Source of the DNA: Phycisphaerae bacterium
GTDB taxonomy: Bacteria > Planctomycetota > Phycisphaerae > UBA1845
Direction: 5' to 3'
Assembly (NCBI GenBank): GCA_029260215.1
Contig: JAJDDQ010000014.1
Location: 79,446-143,445, forward strand
DNA length: 64,000 bases
Below the pieces are notes generated by a model. That model was not told the origin of the DNA, searched no databases, and saw nothing but the letters and a program-made list of their open reading frames with translations. The stretch's first letter is position 1. The number at the start of each line of letters is the position of its first letter. This document shows positions 1 to 9,600 of this stretch, piece by piece. Made by a program: the position numbers and the translations under genes.

Positions 1-730
1 GCCCCTGCGGTTGAGGCGCATCCGGCTGCTGAATCTGGCCATCGGGCGTCAAGCCAAGCTCCTCCAGATCAAGCATCGCCCGGAATTCCGGCGGTAGAGA
101 ATTGATCAGCGACTGTGCATTTTCACCAAACAAGGAAATGATCGACGGCAACAATTCGACCAGCTGCTCGAAATCGAGCGAGGCGAACATAGCCGGGTTT
201 AAGGAATCACCGTCGAAGAATTCCGGCGGCAACGACTCCTGCAATTCCAGTATCTTTTCCTCATCCAGTCCCAAGTCCGTACGCACATCCAGCACCGCAG
301 GGTCCGGACGCATCAGATACACCGCGTAGACCACCGCAGCCGCTTCAAAGTCGAATTCCGCGTCCTTCGATTCGCGAGGCTCATTCAGAATCTCTAACGT
401 GATCGCCCACATGCCCACGGTGGCCGTCTCGGAAAAACGCATACGCCAACCGTAGTCCGGAATACGCAGCGTGAAATCACCCTCAACCTCGTCGTCGGCC
501 TCCTGATCGAAGCGAATGATGCCGGCGTCCAATTCCGCGACCTTCGACTCCGCCATCATCATCAGACGCGTAAGATTCTCGCTCCCATAAGACGATTCAA
601 GCGTCTTTTGAATCTGAGCCCCCACGAAGGTCAACCCCAGGATCAGCAGGCCGACCGATATCACGACCTCCATCAACAAATACGCGCGACGCGACGAAGC
701 ATGCGAAAAACCTTTGCTACACGCACGCAT
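1..730 (-). CDS. GspI-like pseudopilin, 3' end beyond window
   Basis: My translation of the minus strand from the ATG at 730 stays open to the window edge (about 243 residues). After 14 mostly basic residues comes RRAYLLMEVVISVGLLILGL, a type IV prepilin cleavage/methylation segment with the conserved Glu at +5. The rest is acidic and Leu-rich, unlike a short GspI, so it may be a longer GspI/J-type minor pseudopilin. The start overlaps the stop of the upstream gene (TGATG), so the two are translationally coupled in the type II secretion operon. Minor pseudopilins cap the pseudopilus in the inner membrane. Position after gspG and gspH supports gspI; family assignment within minor pseudopilins is uncertain. 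Confidence 0.75.
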   Translation of the reverse strand, partial: MRACSKGFSHASSRRAYLLMEVVISVGLLILGLTFVGAQIQKTLESSYGSENLTRLMMMAESKVAELDAGIIRFDQEADDEVEGDFTLRIPDYGWRMRFSETATVGMWAITLEILNEPRESKDAEFDFEAAAVVYAVYLMRPDPAVLDVRTDLGLDEEKILELQESLPPEFFDGDSLNPAMFASLDFEQLVELLPSIISLFGENAQSLINSLPPEFRAMLDLEELGLTPDGQIQQPDAPQPQG

Positions 731-1518
731 CACGACCGCACCCTCGTTTCCTGAATCTCGAGCACCTGCTCCTTGGTCAACGGCTCGACGCGAAGAAAAT
801 CCCTCCGCAACACCGGCGGCCAATCGTTCTCCTTGAACAAGTCCAACTCTTCCTCATAGAAAGGCCTCTGCAACCAGATCAAGCCGGTCAGCCCGTCGAG
901 AATCACCTCGATGCGTTTGTACTCGCTTTCGATCGTCTCCAACTCAACATCCACCGGCGCGTTGGTAATGACGAACGATGCCCACTCACTTGTCCCGTCC
1001 GTCTCGATGTACAGCGGCGGGAATCCTTCGTCGAAGTCCTGGCCGACCATCTCGAAACGCTCTTCCAGATCGTCGCCGACCAATTGATCCTCCTCGATCA
1101 TTTCCAAGGTCGGCTTGCCCAGACGGACGGACATGCAGCGCATGTTGCGAAGCAACGTCTGCCCCCGTGCCCAGGGAAGCGTCACGCGATTGAACACACC
1201 GGGCGCAAGAAACGGATCGTCCTCGCGCTCGATCAACGGCTGGCGACGCTCGCCCTCGCTGTCGATCTCGTCTTCCATCGGAAAACGAAGACGATAACGC
1301 TTGCCGTCCATCATGGCTTTGCCCCGCACCAGCGTCAGCATCGAGCGCATCTGCCGCGCCGATTCGGGTAACCGCCGAGCCTCAAGATCGCGCATCAGGT
1401 TCGGCATCGCCATCGCCGCGATCATGCCCAGCAGCGCGACGACCAGCAACACTTCAACAAGCGTGTACGCGCGCCGTGTCGGCAAGATTGCGTTCGATTT
1501 TCGACGGCAAACTCTCAT
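730..1518 (-). CDS. GspH-like minor pseudopilin
   Basis: 262 residues. A basic leader is followed by RRAYTLVEVLLVVALLGMIA, a prepilin peptidase site and hydrophobic helix, then a DLEARRLPESARQMRSMLTL segment typical of the GspH/FimT amphipathic helix. The remainder is a soluble, partly acidic domain. Role: minor pseudopilin of the type II secretion pseudopilus, processed by a prepilin peptidase that is not in this window. It lies between the gspG and gspI-like genes on the same strand. The ATG has no clear Shine-Dalgarno sequence; an in-frame TTG ten codons further in is an alternative that still keeps the cleavage site. Confidence 0.8.
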   Translation of the reverse strand: MRVCRRKSNAILPTRRAYTLVEVLLVVALLGMIAAMAMPNLMRDLEARRLPESARQMRSMLTLVRGKAMMDGKRYRLRFPMEDEIDSEGERRQPLIEREDDPFLAPGVFNRVTLPWARGQTLLRNMRCMSVRLGKPTLEMIEEDQLVGDDLEERFEMVGQDFDEGFPPLYIETDGTSEWASFVITNAPVDVELETIESEYKRIEVILDGLTGLIWLQRPFYEEELDLFKENDWPPVLRRDFLRVEPLTKEQVLEIQETRVRS

Positions 1519-1520
1519 AA

Positions 1521-1550
1521 CAACGAGCCGTGAACTTCAGTTCGCGCGGA
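1521..1550. repeat. Dispersed palindromic 30-bp repeat, copy 1
   Basis: A 30-base sequence beginning CAACGAGCCG with a core GAACTTCAGTTC matches 45554-45583 at all but one base. The core folds as a 7-bp stem with a TTCA loop; here one stem position is T opposite G. It lies in the gap between the gspH-like and gspG genes, consistent with a REP-like intergenic element. Confidence 0.6.
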
Positions 1551-1616
1551 CCCCAGGACCATTGAGCAATACCAGGAGGACATCAAGATGATTCGGTGCG
1601 CACTCCGAACAATTCC

Positions 1617-2072
1617 CTATCTCTCAATCCAGTTCTTGATATCGTCGTCCGTACCGTCCTTACCGTCCGGACCGACGCTCCACAGGTCGTAGCCGGTTTC
1701 GTTGAACTCACCCGGAGAGCGGTACCGAAACTGCTGAACCCACGGATCGTTGAGCGATTCGATTTCACCGTCCATGTAAGGCCCTTGCCAGATATTCCGC
1801 TCCTCGTCGATGCTGCTGGGCCGTTCGTACAAGGCAGCCAAACCCTCATCCGTGTCCGGATACCTGCCCACGTCGAAGTTGAACTGCTTCAGCCCGCTCG
1901 CGATCGCGCCGTTGCGCTGAATCGTGGCGTTGACAATGCTGACCTTGGCCTTCTTGCCGGAATTGGTCAGCGCAGGCACCGCAAAGGCAGCCAGCAACGC
2001 AAGGATGGCCGCCACCATCAACACTTCAATAAGCGTAAAACCAGACCGCCGTCTCATTCGCTTCGCTCTCAT
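1617..2072 (-). CDS. gspG: Type II secretion major pseudopilin GspG
   Basis: About 151 residues from the ATG at 2072. This start is chosen because GGAG lies nine bases upstream and it gives a short basic leader (MRAKRMRRRSG); an upstream in-frame ATG would add ten residues. Cleavage site RSG|FTLIEVLMVAAILALLAA is the canonical prepilin motif. Downstream features are those of GspG: DVGRYPDTDEGLAALYERP and the C-terminal DLWSVGPDGKDGTDDDI, which holds the calcium-binding loop. It polymerises into the pseudopilus that drives secreted proteins through the outer membrane. Length matches the family (about 140-150). It sits between gspF and the minor pseudopilin genes. Confidence 0.93.
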   Translation of the reverse strand: MRAKRMRRRSGFTLIEVLMVAAILALLAAFAVPALTNSGKKAKVSIVNATIQRNGAIASGLKQFNFDVGRYPDTDEGLAALYERPSSIDEERNIWQGPYMDGEIESLNDPWVQQFRYRSPGEFNETGYDLWSVGPDGKDGTDDDIKNWIER

Positions 2073-2146
2073 CACATCAGTCTCCATTTCATTAAGAGTC
2101 AACGGGCTTCCGCATCACCCGCATTCAGAATTCATCAAAACAAACA

Positions 2147-3349
2147 CTAAACCGTACCCGTCGCACCCATCTGCAGAATCGGCAACAACAGCGCGAACGC
2201 GATCGCCCCGACGATAATCGCCATCATCATCAGCAGCGCCGGCTCGACAAAACGCACCGTCGTTTCGATCGTACGTGCGGTGCGTGTTTCGTTCGTCTCC
2301 GCAATCTGCACCAGCACGTTTTCGAGATTATTGCTCTCTTCCGCCACGGCGATCATGCTCAAAATATCGCCGGGAAACATACCGCTCTTACCCAGCGGCA
2401 CCGAAAGCGTTTCACCGCGACGCACACTCTCCGTCGCACCGTCGATGATCTCCGCCAAAATCTCGTTGCCGGCTGAGTCCCGCGCGATCTTCAGCGATTG
2501 CAGAATCGGCACACCGTTTTGCAACAGCGTCCCCAATATCCGGCAAAAGCGGCTGACCGAGACCATCGTGTACAGCTTCCCGAACGCCGGGGCGCGCAGC
2601 GAAAGCTGCGCCATCGCCCGCTGTCCCTTCGCCGTACGCTTGGCTGCGTTGAACGCAAAGATCGCGACAATCACGCCGACGATCAAATACACGTAGTAAT
2701 TCGTCAAAATATCACACACGCCGAACAGGGCGTGCGTCATAATGTTGAACGCAGCCGGGTTCAGGTTGTCACGCAACTTCGGAACAACCACAATCATGAT
2801 CAGCGTCACAACCGCCACGCCCGCGAGCATCAACATGGCTGGGTAGATCATCGCACCCAACAGCTTGTTACGCAGCTCGTCCTGCTTCTCCGCGAAGATC
2901 GACAGGCGCGACAGCACGTCCTCCATAAACCCCCCGCGCTCACCCGCCCGAATCATCGAGCAGTGCAGCGGCTTGAAAATCTGCGGATTCTTCTCGAAAG
3001 CGTCCGCCAGCGTATCCCCGCCCGCCACGTCCTCCCGCGCCTCTTTCAGCACCTGCCGCATCGCCAGCGGCGAACCGTCCTGAGACGAGAGCACATCCAG
3101 CGCCCGCAGCATCGGCACGCCCGAACGCAGAAGGTCCGATAACTGTTGGTAAAGCGTGGTAAGATGGCGAAGCTTGACGCCCTTCCGCCGGCCCGTCACC
3201 GCCGAGACCGCTTGCGACTCCTCCACGCTCAGCGGAAACAGCGACTGCTCTTCCAGCATGCGCAGCGCCACCTGATGGTTCTCAGCCGTCAGCGACCCCG
3301 TCGACGGCTTGCCACCCGATCCAACTGCCTTATATGCATAAGTCGGCAC
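2147..3349 (-). CDS. gspF: Type II secretion inner-membrane protein GspF
   Basis: 400 residues, the usual GspF length, starting at GTG. It shows the N-terminal MPTYAYKAV strand of the family and two copies of the T2SSF domain (roughly 65-190 and 265-390). Three membrane segments are visible, near 165-190, 215-235 and 365-392. GspF is the polytopic platform protein that couples the GspE ATPase to pseudopilus assembly. First gene of the visible F-G-H-I order; gspE, gspD and the prepilin peptidase are not in this window. The 270-base gap upstream separates it from the stop of the giant secreted protein. The Shine-Dalgarno is weak. Confidence 0.93.
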   Translation of the reverse strand: MPTYAYKAVGSGGKPSTGSLTAENHQVALRMLEEQSLFPLSVEESQAVSAVTGRRKGVKLRHLTTLYQQLSDLLRSGVPMLRALDVLSSQDGSPLAMRQVLKEAREDVAGGDTLADAFEKNPQIFKPLHCSMIRAGERGGFMEDVLSRLSIFAEKQDELRNKLLGAMIYPAMLMLAGVAVVTLIMIVVVPKLRDNLNPAAFNIMTHALFGVCDILTNYYVYLIVGVIVAIFAFNAAKRTAKGQRAMAQLSLRAPAFGKLYTMVSVSRFCRILGTLLQNGVPILQSLKIARDSAGNEILAEIIDGATESVRRGETLSVPLGKSGMFPGDILSMIAVAEESNNLENVLVQIAETNETRTARTIETTVRFVEPALLMMMAIIVGAIAFALLLPILQMGATGTV

Positions 3350-3533
3350 TGGTTTACACTCACACTTTACAACAACACTCGATCGGCGTAATCATCCCAT
3401 CCTCACCCCTGTTTGTACACAGACCGCCGCCCCCGATTGCAACCGCCCCTGATTCCCCGTCCGCCGGGAATCGACCTCATTGGGGGGATCAGGCCGGAAT
3501 CCACCCGTCATGGGCTTCCGAATGATATGGAAA

Positions 3534-3559
3534 GAGGGCTGCCGAAACCGGCAGCCCTC
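3534..3559 (-). terminator. Perfect 11-bp hairpin, probable terminator (second of two)
   Basis: GAGGGCTGCCG, loop AAAC, CGGCAGCCCTC. It lies downstream of the stop of the leftward giant gene. On the minus strand it is followed by TTTCC only, so a weak U-tract; it could also protect the 3' end of the transcript. Confidence 0.55.
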
Positions 3560-3576
3560 GAAAAGATTCATGAATT

Positions 3577-3608
3577 ATGCCCGACCGGCTTCAGGGCCGG
3601 TCGGGCAT
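3577..3608 (-). terminator. Perfect 13-bp hairpin, probable terminator (first of two)
   Basis: ATGCCCGACCGGC, loop TTCAGG, GCCGGTCGGGCAT, 12 bases after the stop codon of the leftward giant gene. No U-run follows. Tandem arrangement with the hairpin at 3534-3559 argues for transcript termination or 3'-end protection. Confidence 0.6.
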
Positions 3609-3620
3609 CTTCAGTTTGGT

Positions 3621-6600
3621 TTAACGCAGCCCGATTGAGGTCGGAGCTTTGACAACGATCACCGCCGGCGTGACATAGCCGATCTCGATCTTGTCACGAT
3701 CGCCCGCACCGACCATGAAGGTCTGGTCGCCATCGGCTTCGTTGTGCAACACATCAATCACGAACGCGCCCACCGCGTCACTCGAAACGCGGTACGTAAA
3801 CGTAGCCAGGTAACCCTTGCCAGCCGTCGGCACACCACCGTTGCCATGCAGGCCGCTGAGCATCTGACTCGAATTCACATTGAACGCATCAAACACACCG
3901 CTGGCGGTGGCAAACACGTGGTCGTCGCGATCCGCGATCGACACGTCCACCAACTCTAACGAGCCGCCACGCCCACCGGACACGCCGGTGTGCAACTGGT
4001 AGCCGCTAAGAGCCTTCAGCGGATCGTTGACAAACGCATGCACCTCGAACGTCGCTCCACGACGCACCGTACGCGTGCTGGATTCCAGCGTCAGGCCGGT
4101 ACCACCCACGACGATCGGTCCGATCTTCGGAGCAGGACCGCTCAAACAACCGCACGGATTCACGGTCGCGAAACAGGCTTTGGCATGGTTCGCATCGAAC
4201 AGGTTGCCGAATCCGTCCGGTTCGCAAGCGCCAAACGGGCCACCCGCATCGATGTTGATGAGATCACACGGGCTTTGAGTGGCGAAGGCCAACAACGCGT
4301 GGTTGATGTCCGAGTTGTTGCAGAAACCATCCGGCTCGCAGTTGCCGAACGCACCACCCATATCCGACGGTTCAACCAACGCAACCGACTGACACTCGAA
4401 CGGTGTTCCGGGCACGCAAGTGCCTGCACCGCAATCGCTGTTGGAATCACACGGCTTGGTCGGATCGTTGCTGCACGAACCGCCCGCACAACGCCACCAC
4501 ACGCAGACATCATCAGTGATGCCATCCGCCGGACACGGCGGTCCGCCCGCACACACGTCATCGTTGTCCACGACGTCGGCGCACTCGTCTGTGGTTCCGT
4601 TCGGGCAGGTGGTTATGCCCGGACCGCAATCCACAGTCCCGTCGTTGCAATCCGAGCCGACCGCCTGCGGGGTTCCGCCGGCAGCGTCGCAGCAGGCGCG
4701 AGCCATGTTCTGACACGTTCCGTCCGGCAGGCAACAGGCAGCGAACGGTCCACACGGAACGCCGTCGCCTTGATAGACTCCGCCGTTCGTGGCTGACTCG
4801 CATGCCACCTGTGTTATCTGGACGCAGGCACCGCCCGGCAGGCAGCAGGCGCCACGCACCTCGGGCACGCAATCGCAGCACAGGTCATGAGCACCGGTGA
4901 GCGGATCGATCGTGCGCGTTTCGACACAAGTCTGACCCGGCGGGCAACCACCCACGCACTGCGGAGCGTCGCCGGTGGCCATGCGAATCGTCGCGGTCGT
5001 CGTGCCGCTCATACCCTCGAGCGCACTTCCCGGACATCCCACGAACTCAATCTGGTAGGTGATGTCGAAGAAACTGTCGACCGAGAAGCCGCTGCCCGGA
5101 GGCCCGAGACGCGTCAGCGTCGTGTGACCCGGACTCGGCAGGCCGAAGTCGGACCCGCCGCGAATGCGCAGCTCGCAGAAATCAGGATCGCCGAACAAGT
5201 TGCCTTGCAGACGGAACATGTCCGTATCGAAGTCCTGTACCGCATCGCCGGAATTGCGAGGCGCTGTGTGAACTTCGGTAAAGACCGGGATTGACAACAT
5301 GCGGCTGAAACCAGCCAGAGCGCCCGTTCCCTGAACCTGGGCCTGAAGGTTGGAGTTGAAGCAATCGAGGCTTCCACCAAGATCACCGCCGCCGCGCTCA
5401 CAATCACCCGGCGGGATCGGCTGCGAGCATCCACCTTGCATGCCCTTGGCACAGATGAAGTCCGTGTGGATCGGCGCGAACTCGATGGTCGTGTTCGCGG
5501 GCAACCCGTCGAGGATCAAATGCACCTCGTCCGGACTCAGGTAGTCACAGCCGGCAGGCGGCAACGTGACCGTTCCCGTGCCGTTGTCCACAACCGTACA
5601 AGGATTGCCCGGGCCTTCCGGTGCAGGACCACCCACACCCGGAATACCGACGCGGCATTCATCCGCACCCAGACATTCACAGTCTGTAACGATAATTCCG
5701 AACTGCGGAACGTAACGCACGCACCTCGGCTGACACACTTCAGCTGAGTCTGGACAGACCGTATCCACACAGCCGGTCATGGCAGCATTCGGCTCACATG
5801 CAGGCTGCGGGCATGTAATCGTGCCGTCGTTGCAGTCGGACGGCGCCGGTTGCGGCGTGCCGCCACCGAGCAAGCAACATTCACGATCCATGTTCTGACA
5901 CGTGCCATCGGGCAGACAACATGCGGCAAAACCACCGCACGCAGAGCCGTCACCAAGATACGTGCCGCCCACGACAGCCGACTCGCAATTGATCTGTGTC
6001 GTCTGGATGCATGCACCTGCCGGCAGACAGCAAGCGCCTTCTACCTCTGGCACACAATCACAGCACAGACTGTGTTGGCCTGTGACAGGATCGATCACCC
6101 GGTCCTCGACGCAAGCCATACCAGCCGGGCAACCGCCCACGCACTGCGGCGCTTTGCCGGTGGCCATCCGGACGGTTCCGGTGGTCGTACCGCTCGCACC
6201 CTGAAGCACAGGAAACGCCGAGCCGGGACAACCCTGGAACTCGATCTGGTAGGTGATGTCGAAGAAACTGTCCACCTGCCAGTTACCGCTCGGCAGACGT
6301 GTGAGCGTCGTGTGTCCGGGACTGGGCAAACCATTGGCGGAACCACCCCGCACGCGGAACGTACAGAAGTCGGGATCGCCGAACAAATCGCCCTCAACGC
6401 GGAACATGTCCGTATCGAAGTCCTGCACAGCATCGCCCGGCGTACGCGGGCCAGTGTGAACTTCGACGAAAGAGTTCGAAAGAACCACCGTCTTGTTCAA
6501 ACCGGCAAGCAAACCCGTACCCTGCATCTGGAACTCGAGGGACGAGTTGAAGCAATCCAGATTGCCGCCCAGATTACCGCCGGTGGCCTCGCAATCGGCA

Positions 6601-9600
6601 GACAATGCCAATGCAGGGTCACTACAAGCGTTCGGTCCGGTAGGCTGCTTGTTGCAGATGAAGTCCTTATGGATGGGTGCCAGAATGATCTCCGTGCCTG
6701 CGGGCAGGCCTTCGATGAGCATATGCACTTCATCCGCACTGAGATAGTCGCAACCCGGCGGTGGCAATTCCACCGTGCCGCCGTTGTCGAGAATCTCCGT
6801 ACAGGGATTACCCGGACCCTCCGGCACGGGACCAACCCCGCCGGCCGGGCCGACGCGACAATCATCGGGACCGACGCAATCGCACGCATCGACAATCACA
6901 GCACCCGTGAGCGGATCATACGTCACACACGAAGGCCTGCAGTCTTCACCGGCGACCGGACAGACTGTCGGGATGCAACCGGTGTTGGTGTTGTTCGGCG
7001 CACACGACGGCTGCGGACACGTGACCGTGCCATCGTTGCAATCCGAACCAGAGGCCTGAGGCGTTCCACCCTGAAGGAGGCAGCATGCACGATCCATGTT
7101 GTCACACGTTCCGTCCGGCATACAGCAAGCGGCAAACCCGCCGCACGGTGTGCCGTCGCCCAGATAGGTTCCGCCAATCACAGCAGACTCACAGTTCACC
7201 TGTGTCGTCTGAATGCACGCACCGCCCGGCAGGCAGCAAGCGCCCAGAATTTCAGGAACACAATTGCAGCACAAGGTTTGGATGCCAGCCGCATCGATGG
7301 TCCGCATTTCTTCGCAAACCATACCAGCCGGGCAACCGCCCACGCACTGCGGCGCTTTGCCAGTGGCCATGCGGACGGTTCCGGTGGTCGTACCGCTCGC
7401 ACCCTGAAGCACAGGGAACGCCGAGCCGGGACAACCCTGGAATTCGATCTGGTAGGTGATGTCGAAGAAACTGTCCACCTGCCAGTTACCGCTCGGCAGA
7501 CGCGTCAACGTCGTGTGTCCCGGGCTGGGCAGACCATTGGCGGAACCACCCCGCACGCGGAACGTGCAGAAGTCGGGATCGCCGAACAGGTCACCCTCGA
7601 CGCGGAACATGTCCGTATCGAAGTCCTGCACAGCATCGCCCGGCGTACGCGGGCCGGTGTGAACTTCGACGAAAGAGTTCGAAAGAACCACCGTCTTGTT
7701 CAAGCCAGCCAGCAACCCCGTTCCCTGCATCTGGAACTCGAGGGACGAGTTGAAGCAATCGAGATTGCCGCCGAGATTGCCACCGGCGCCCTCGCAATTG
7801 ACGAGCGCGGGATCGCTGCACATGTTCGGACCGCCAGGCTGCTTGTTGCAGATGAAGTCCTTGTGGATGGGCGCCAAGATGATCTCAGTACCTGCGGGCA
7901 GGCCTTCGATAATCATATGCACCTCGTCCGGACTCAGATAGTCACAACCCGCAGGCGGCAAATCTACAGTGCCGCCGTTGTCAGGAATCTCCGTGCAGGG
8001 ATTACCCGGACCGACCGGTTGCGGACCGCCCAAGCCCGGCGTCAAACCCACGCGACACGCATCCGGACCGATGCAATCGCAAAGATCGACAATGGTTCCG
8101 GTAAGCGGATCGTACGTCACACACGTTGCTTCGCATGTATCGTTCGCGTCCGGACAAACCGTGTTCACGCAGTCCGTACCAGTTGCGTTCACATCACATG
8201 CGGGCTGCGGACAGGTGTTCGGGGTGCAGGTCGAACCTGCCACGCCCGGAGTTCCACCATGCAAGGTCACGCAGCACTCGGTGTCTGCGTCAATACATCC
8301 GCCATCCGGCAGGCAACAGGCAGCGTCTATACCACTGCAAACAGTACCGTCGCCAAGGTACGTACCCAGCCCGGAGCAGCCGTTGGCTGTCGTCTGAGTA
8401 CAAAACGGCGGACCGAAGGTGAGGCAGCACGCGCCAGTCGGCACGACCACCGGCTCACAATCGCAGGTAAGGATGGTATCGACGGGGAACGACGACACAG
8501 AAACCATGCCCTGTTGCCCTGTAGACTGCGGGCCAAGACCGTCATTGACGTCGGCAAACACCACACAGTTGCCCGGAGTTGCCGCAGGACACACACCGGG
8601 GCACGAGGCGAACTGACCACTCGGGTCGAGATCGATCGGGCCACAGTTACCGGTTGGCGTGAAACAATCACACGTCAACGCTGCTGCGCCTCCTGGCGGT
8701 ACTGGCTGAACAACAATCGCGTTCGGCAGACAAACGTCAGCCGCCGTGTTCGGCGTCGTGCAACCCGTGATCAAACCGGCACAGGGATCGTTTGCCACGT
8801 CGATCGGCGGGCAACGATCAAGCGGAGGCCTGACAACGTGGATCACCGAAGGCGGAATGTCTTTGGTTGAAGCATTGAGCGGCACGATTTGCTGAACAAT
8901 GCCAATATCCTCGTGCTCAATACCCGTCGTCATCGTCGCCCCCGGCGGGACAGCCACGCCTAGCGCCGGATCGACGTTGTGGACGAACGGGCCAGCGATA
9001 TTGAAGTCCAACGGCGTTACAACGAGCGGATCCGGACAGAGATCGAGCGTCGCGGTCAAGCCGTCGGATTCGCGTACGAACGTGAGAAGGGGGCACACGA
9101 AGAAGCCAGCCGTGAAGTTGCCACCATTCGGGTGCGTCTTTATGGCATCGAACTGACCGAAGGAAACACCGTCCTTACCGCTCGAACCGAGGTTCGAGAC
9201 ACGCAGACGCCAATTCTGCTGAGAGCCATCGTCGAAATCCACGGTGATCGGATCAGCCGAAACAAGATTCAATTGGACTATCTCAATTGGAACTGTTCCG
9301 GATTGACCGATCGGGTCGTTCGGAAGAACCGGATCTCCAAGCCTCTGCAGTACAACCGAAGGCCCAACAAGCGGATTGCCCTCAAGCTCCACCAATCCCG
9401 CGAAGGGATTTGAACTCGGACCTGTCGGAACGGCTGGATCATCAAAGAAACCAGCCGGGATGGCTGGGATCGCATTTCCGTTACCGAATTCAACGGTTGT
9501 TCCCGGTAGCGTGGCATGACCGTCCGGCGGTGGCGGGAGCGGGCACGGTGTGTTTGCGCAATTCGTGCCAGGCCCTTGAGGAATGCCGCCGTAGAAGTTG

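Noticed and set aside
5850..8870. Plus-strand open frame of 1,006 codons antisense to the giant protein
   Set aside because: It mirrors the repeat modules of the minus-strand gene, has Arg/Thr/His-rich antisense composition, no signal or domain, and exists because the repeated codon pattern lacks stops on that frame.
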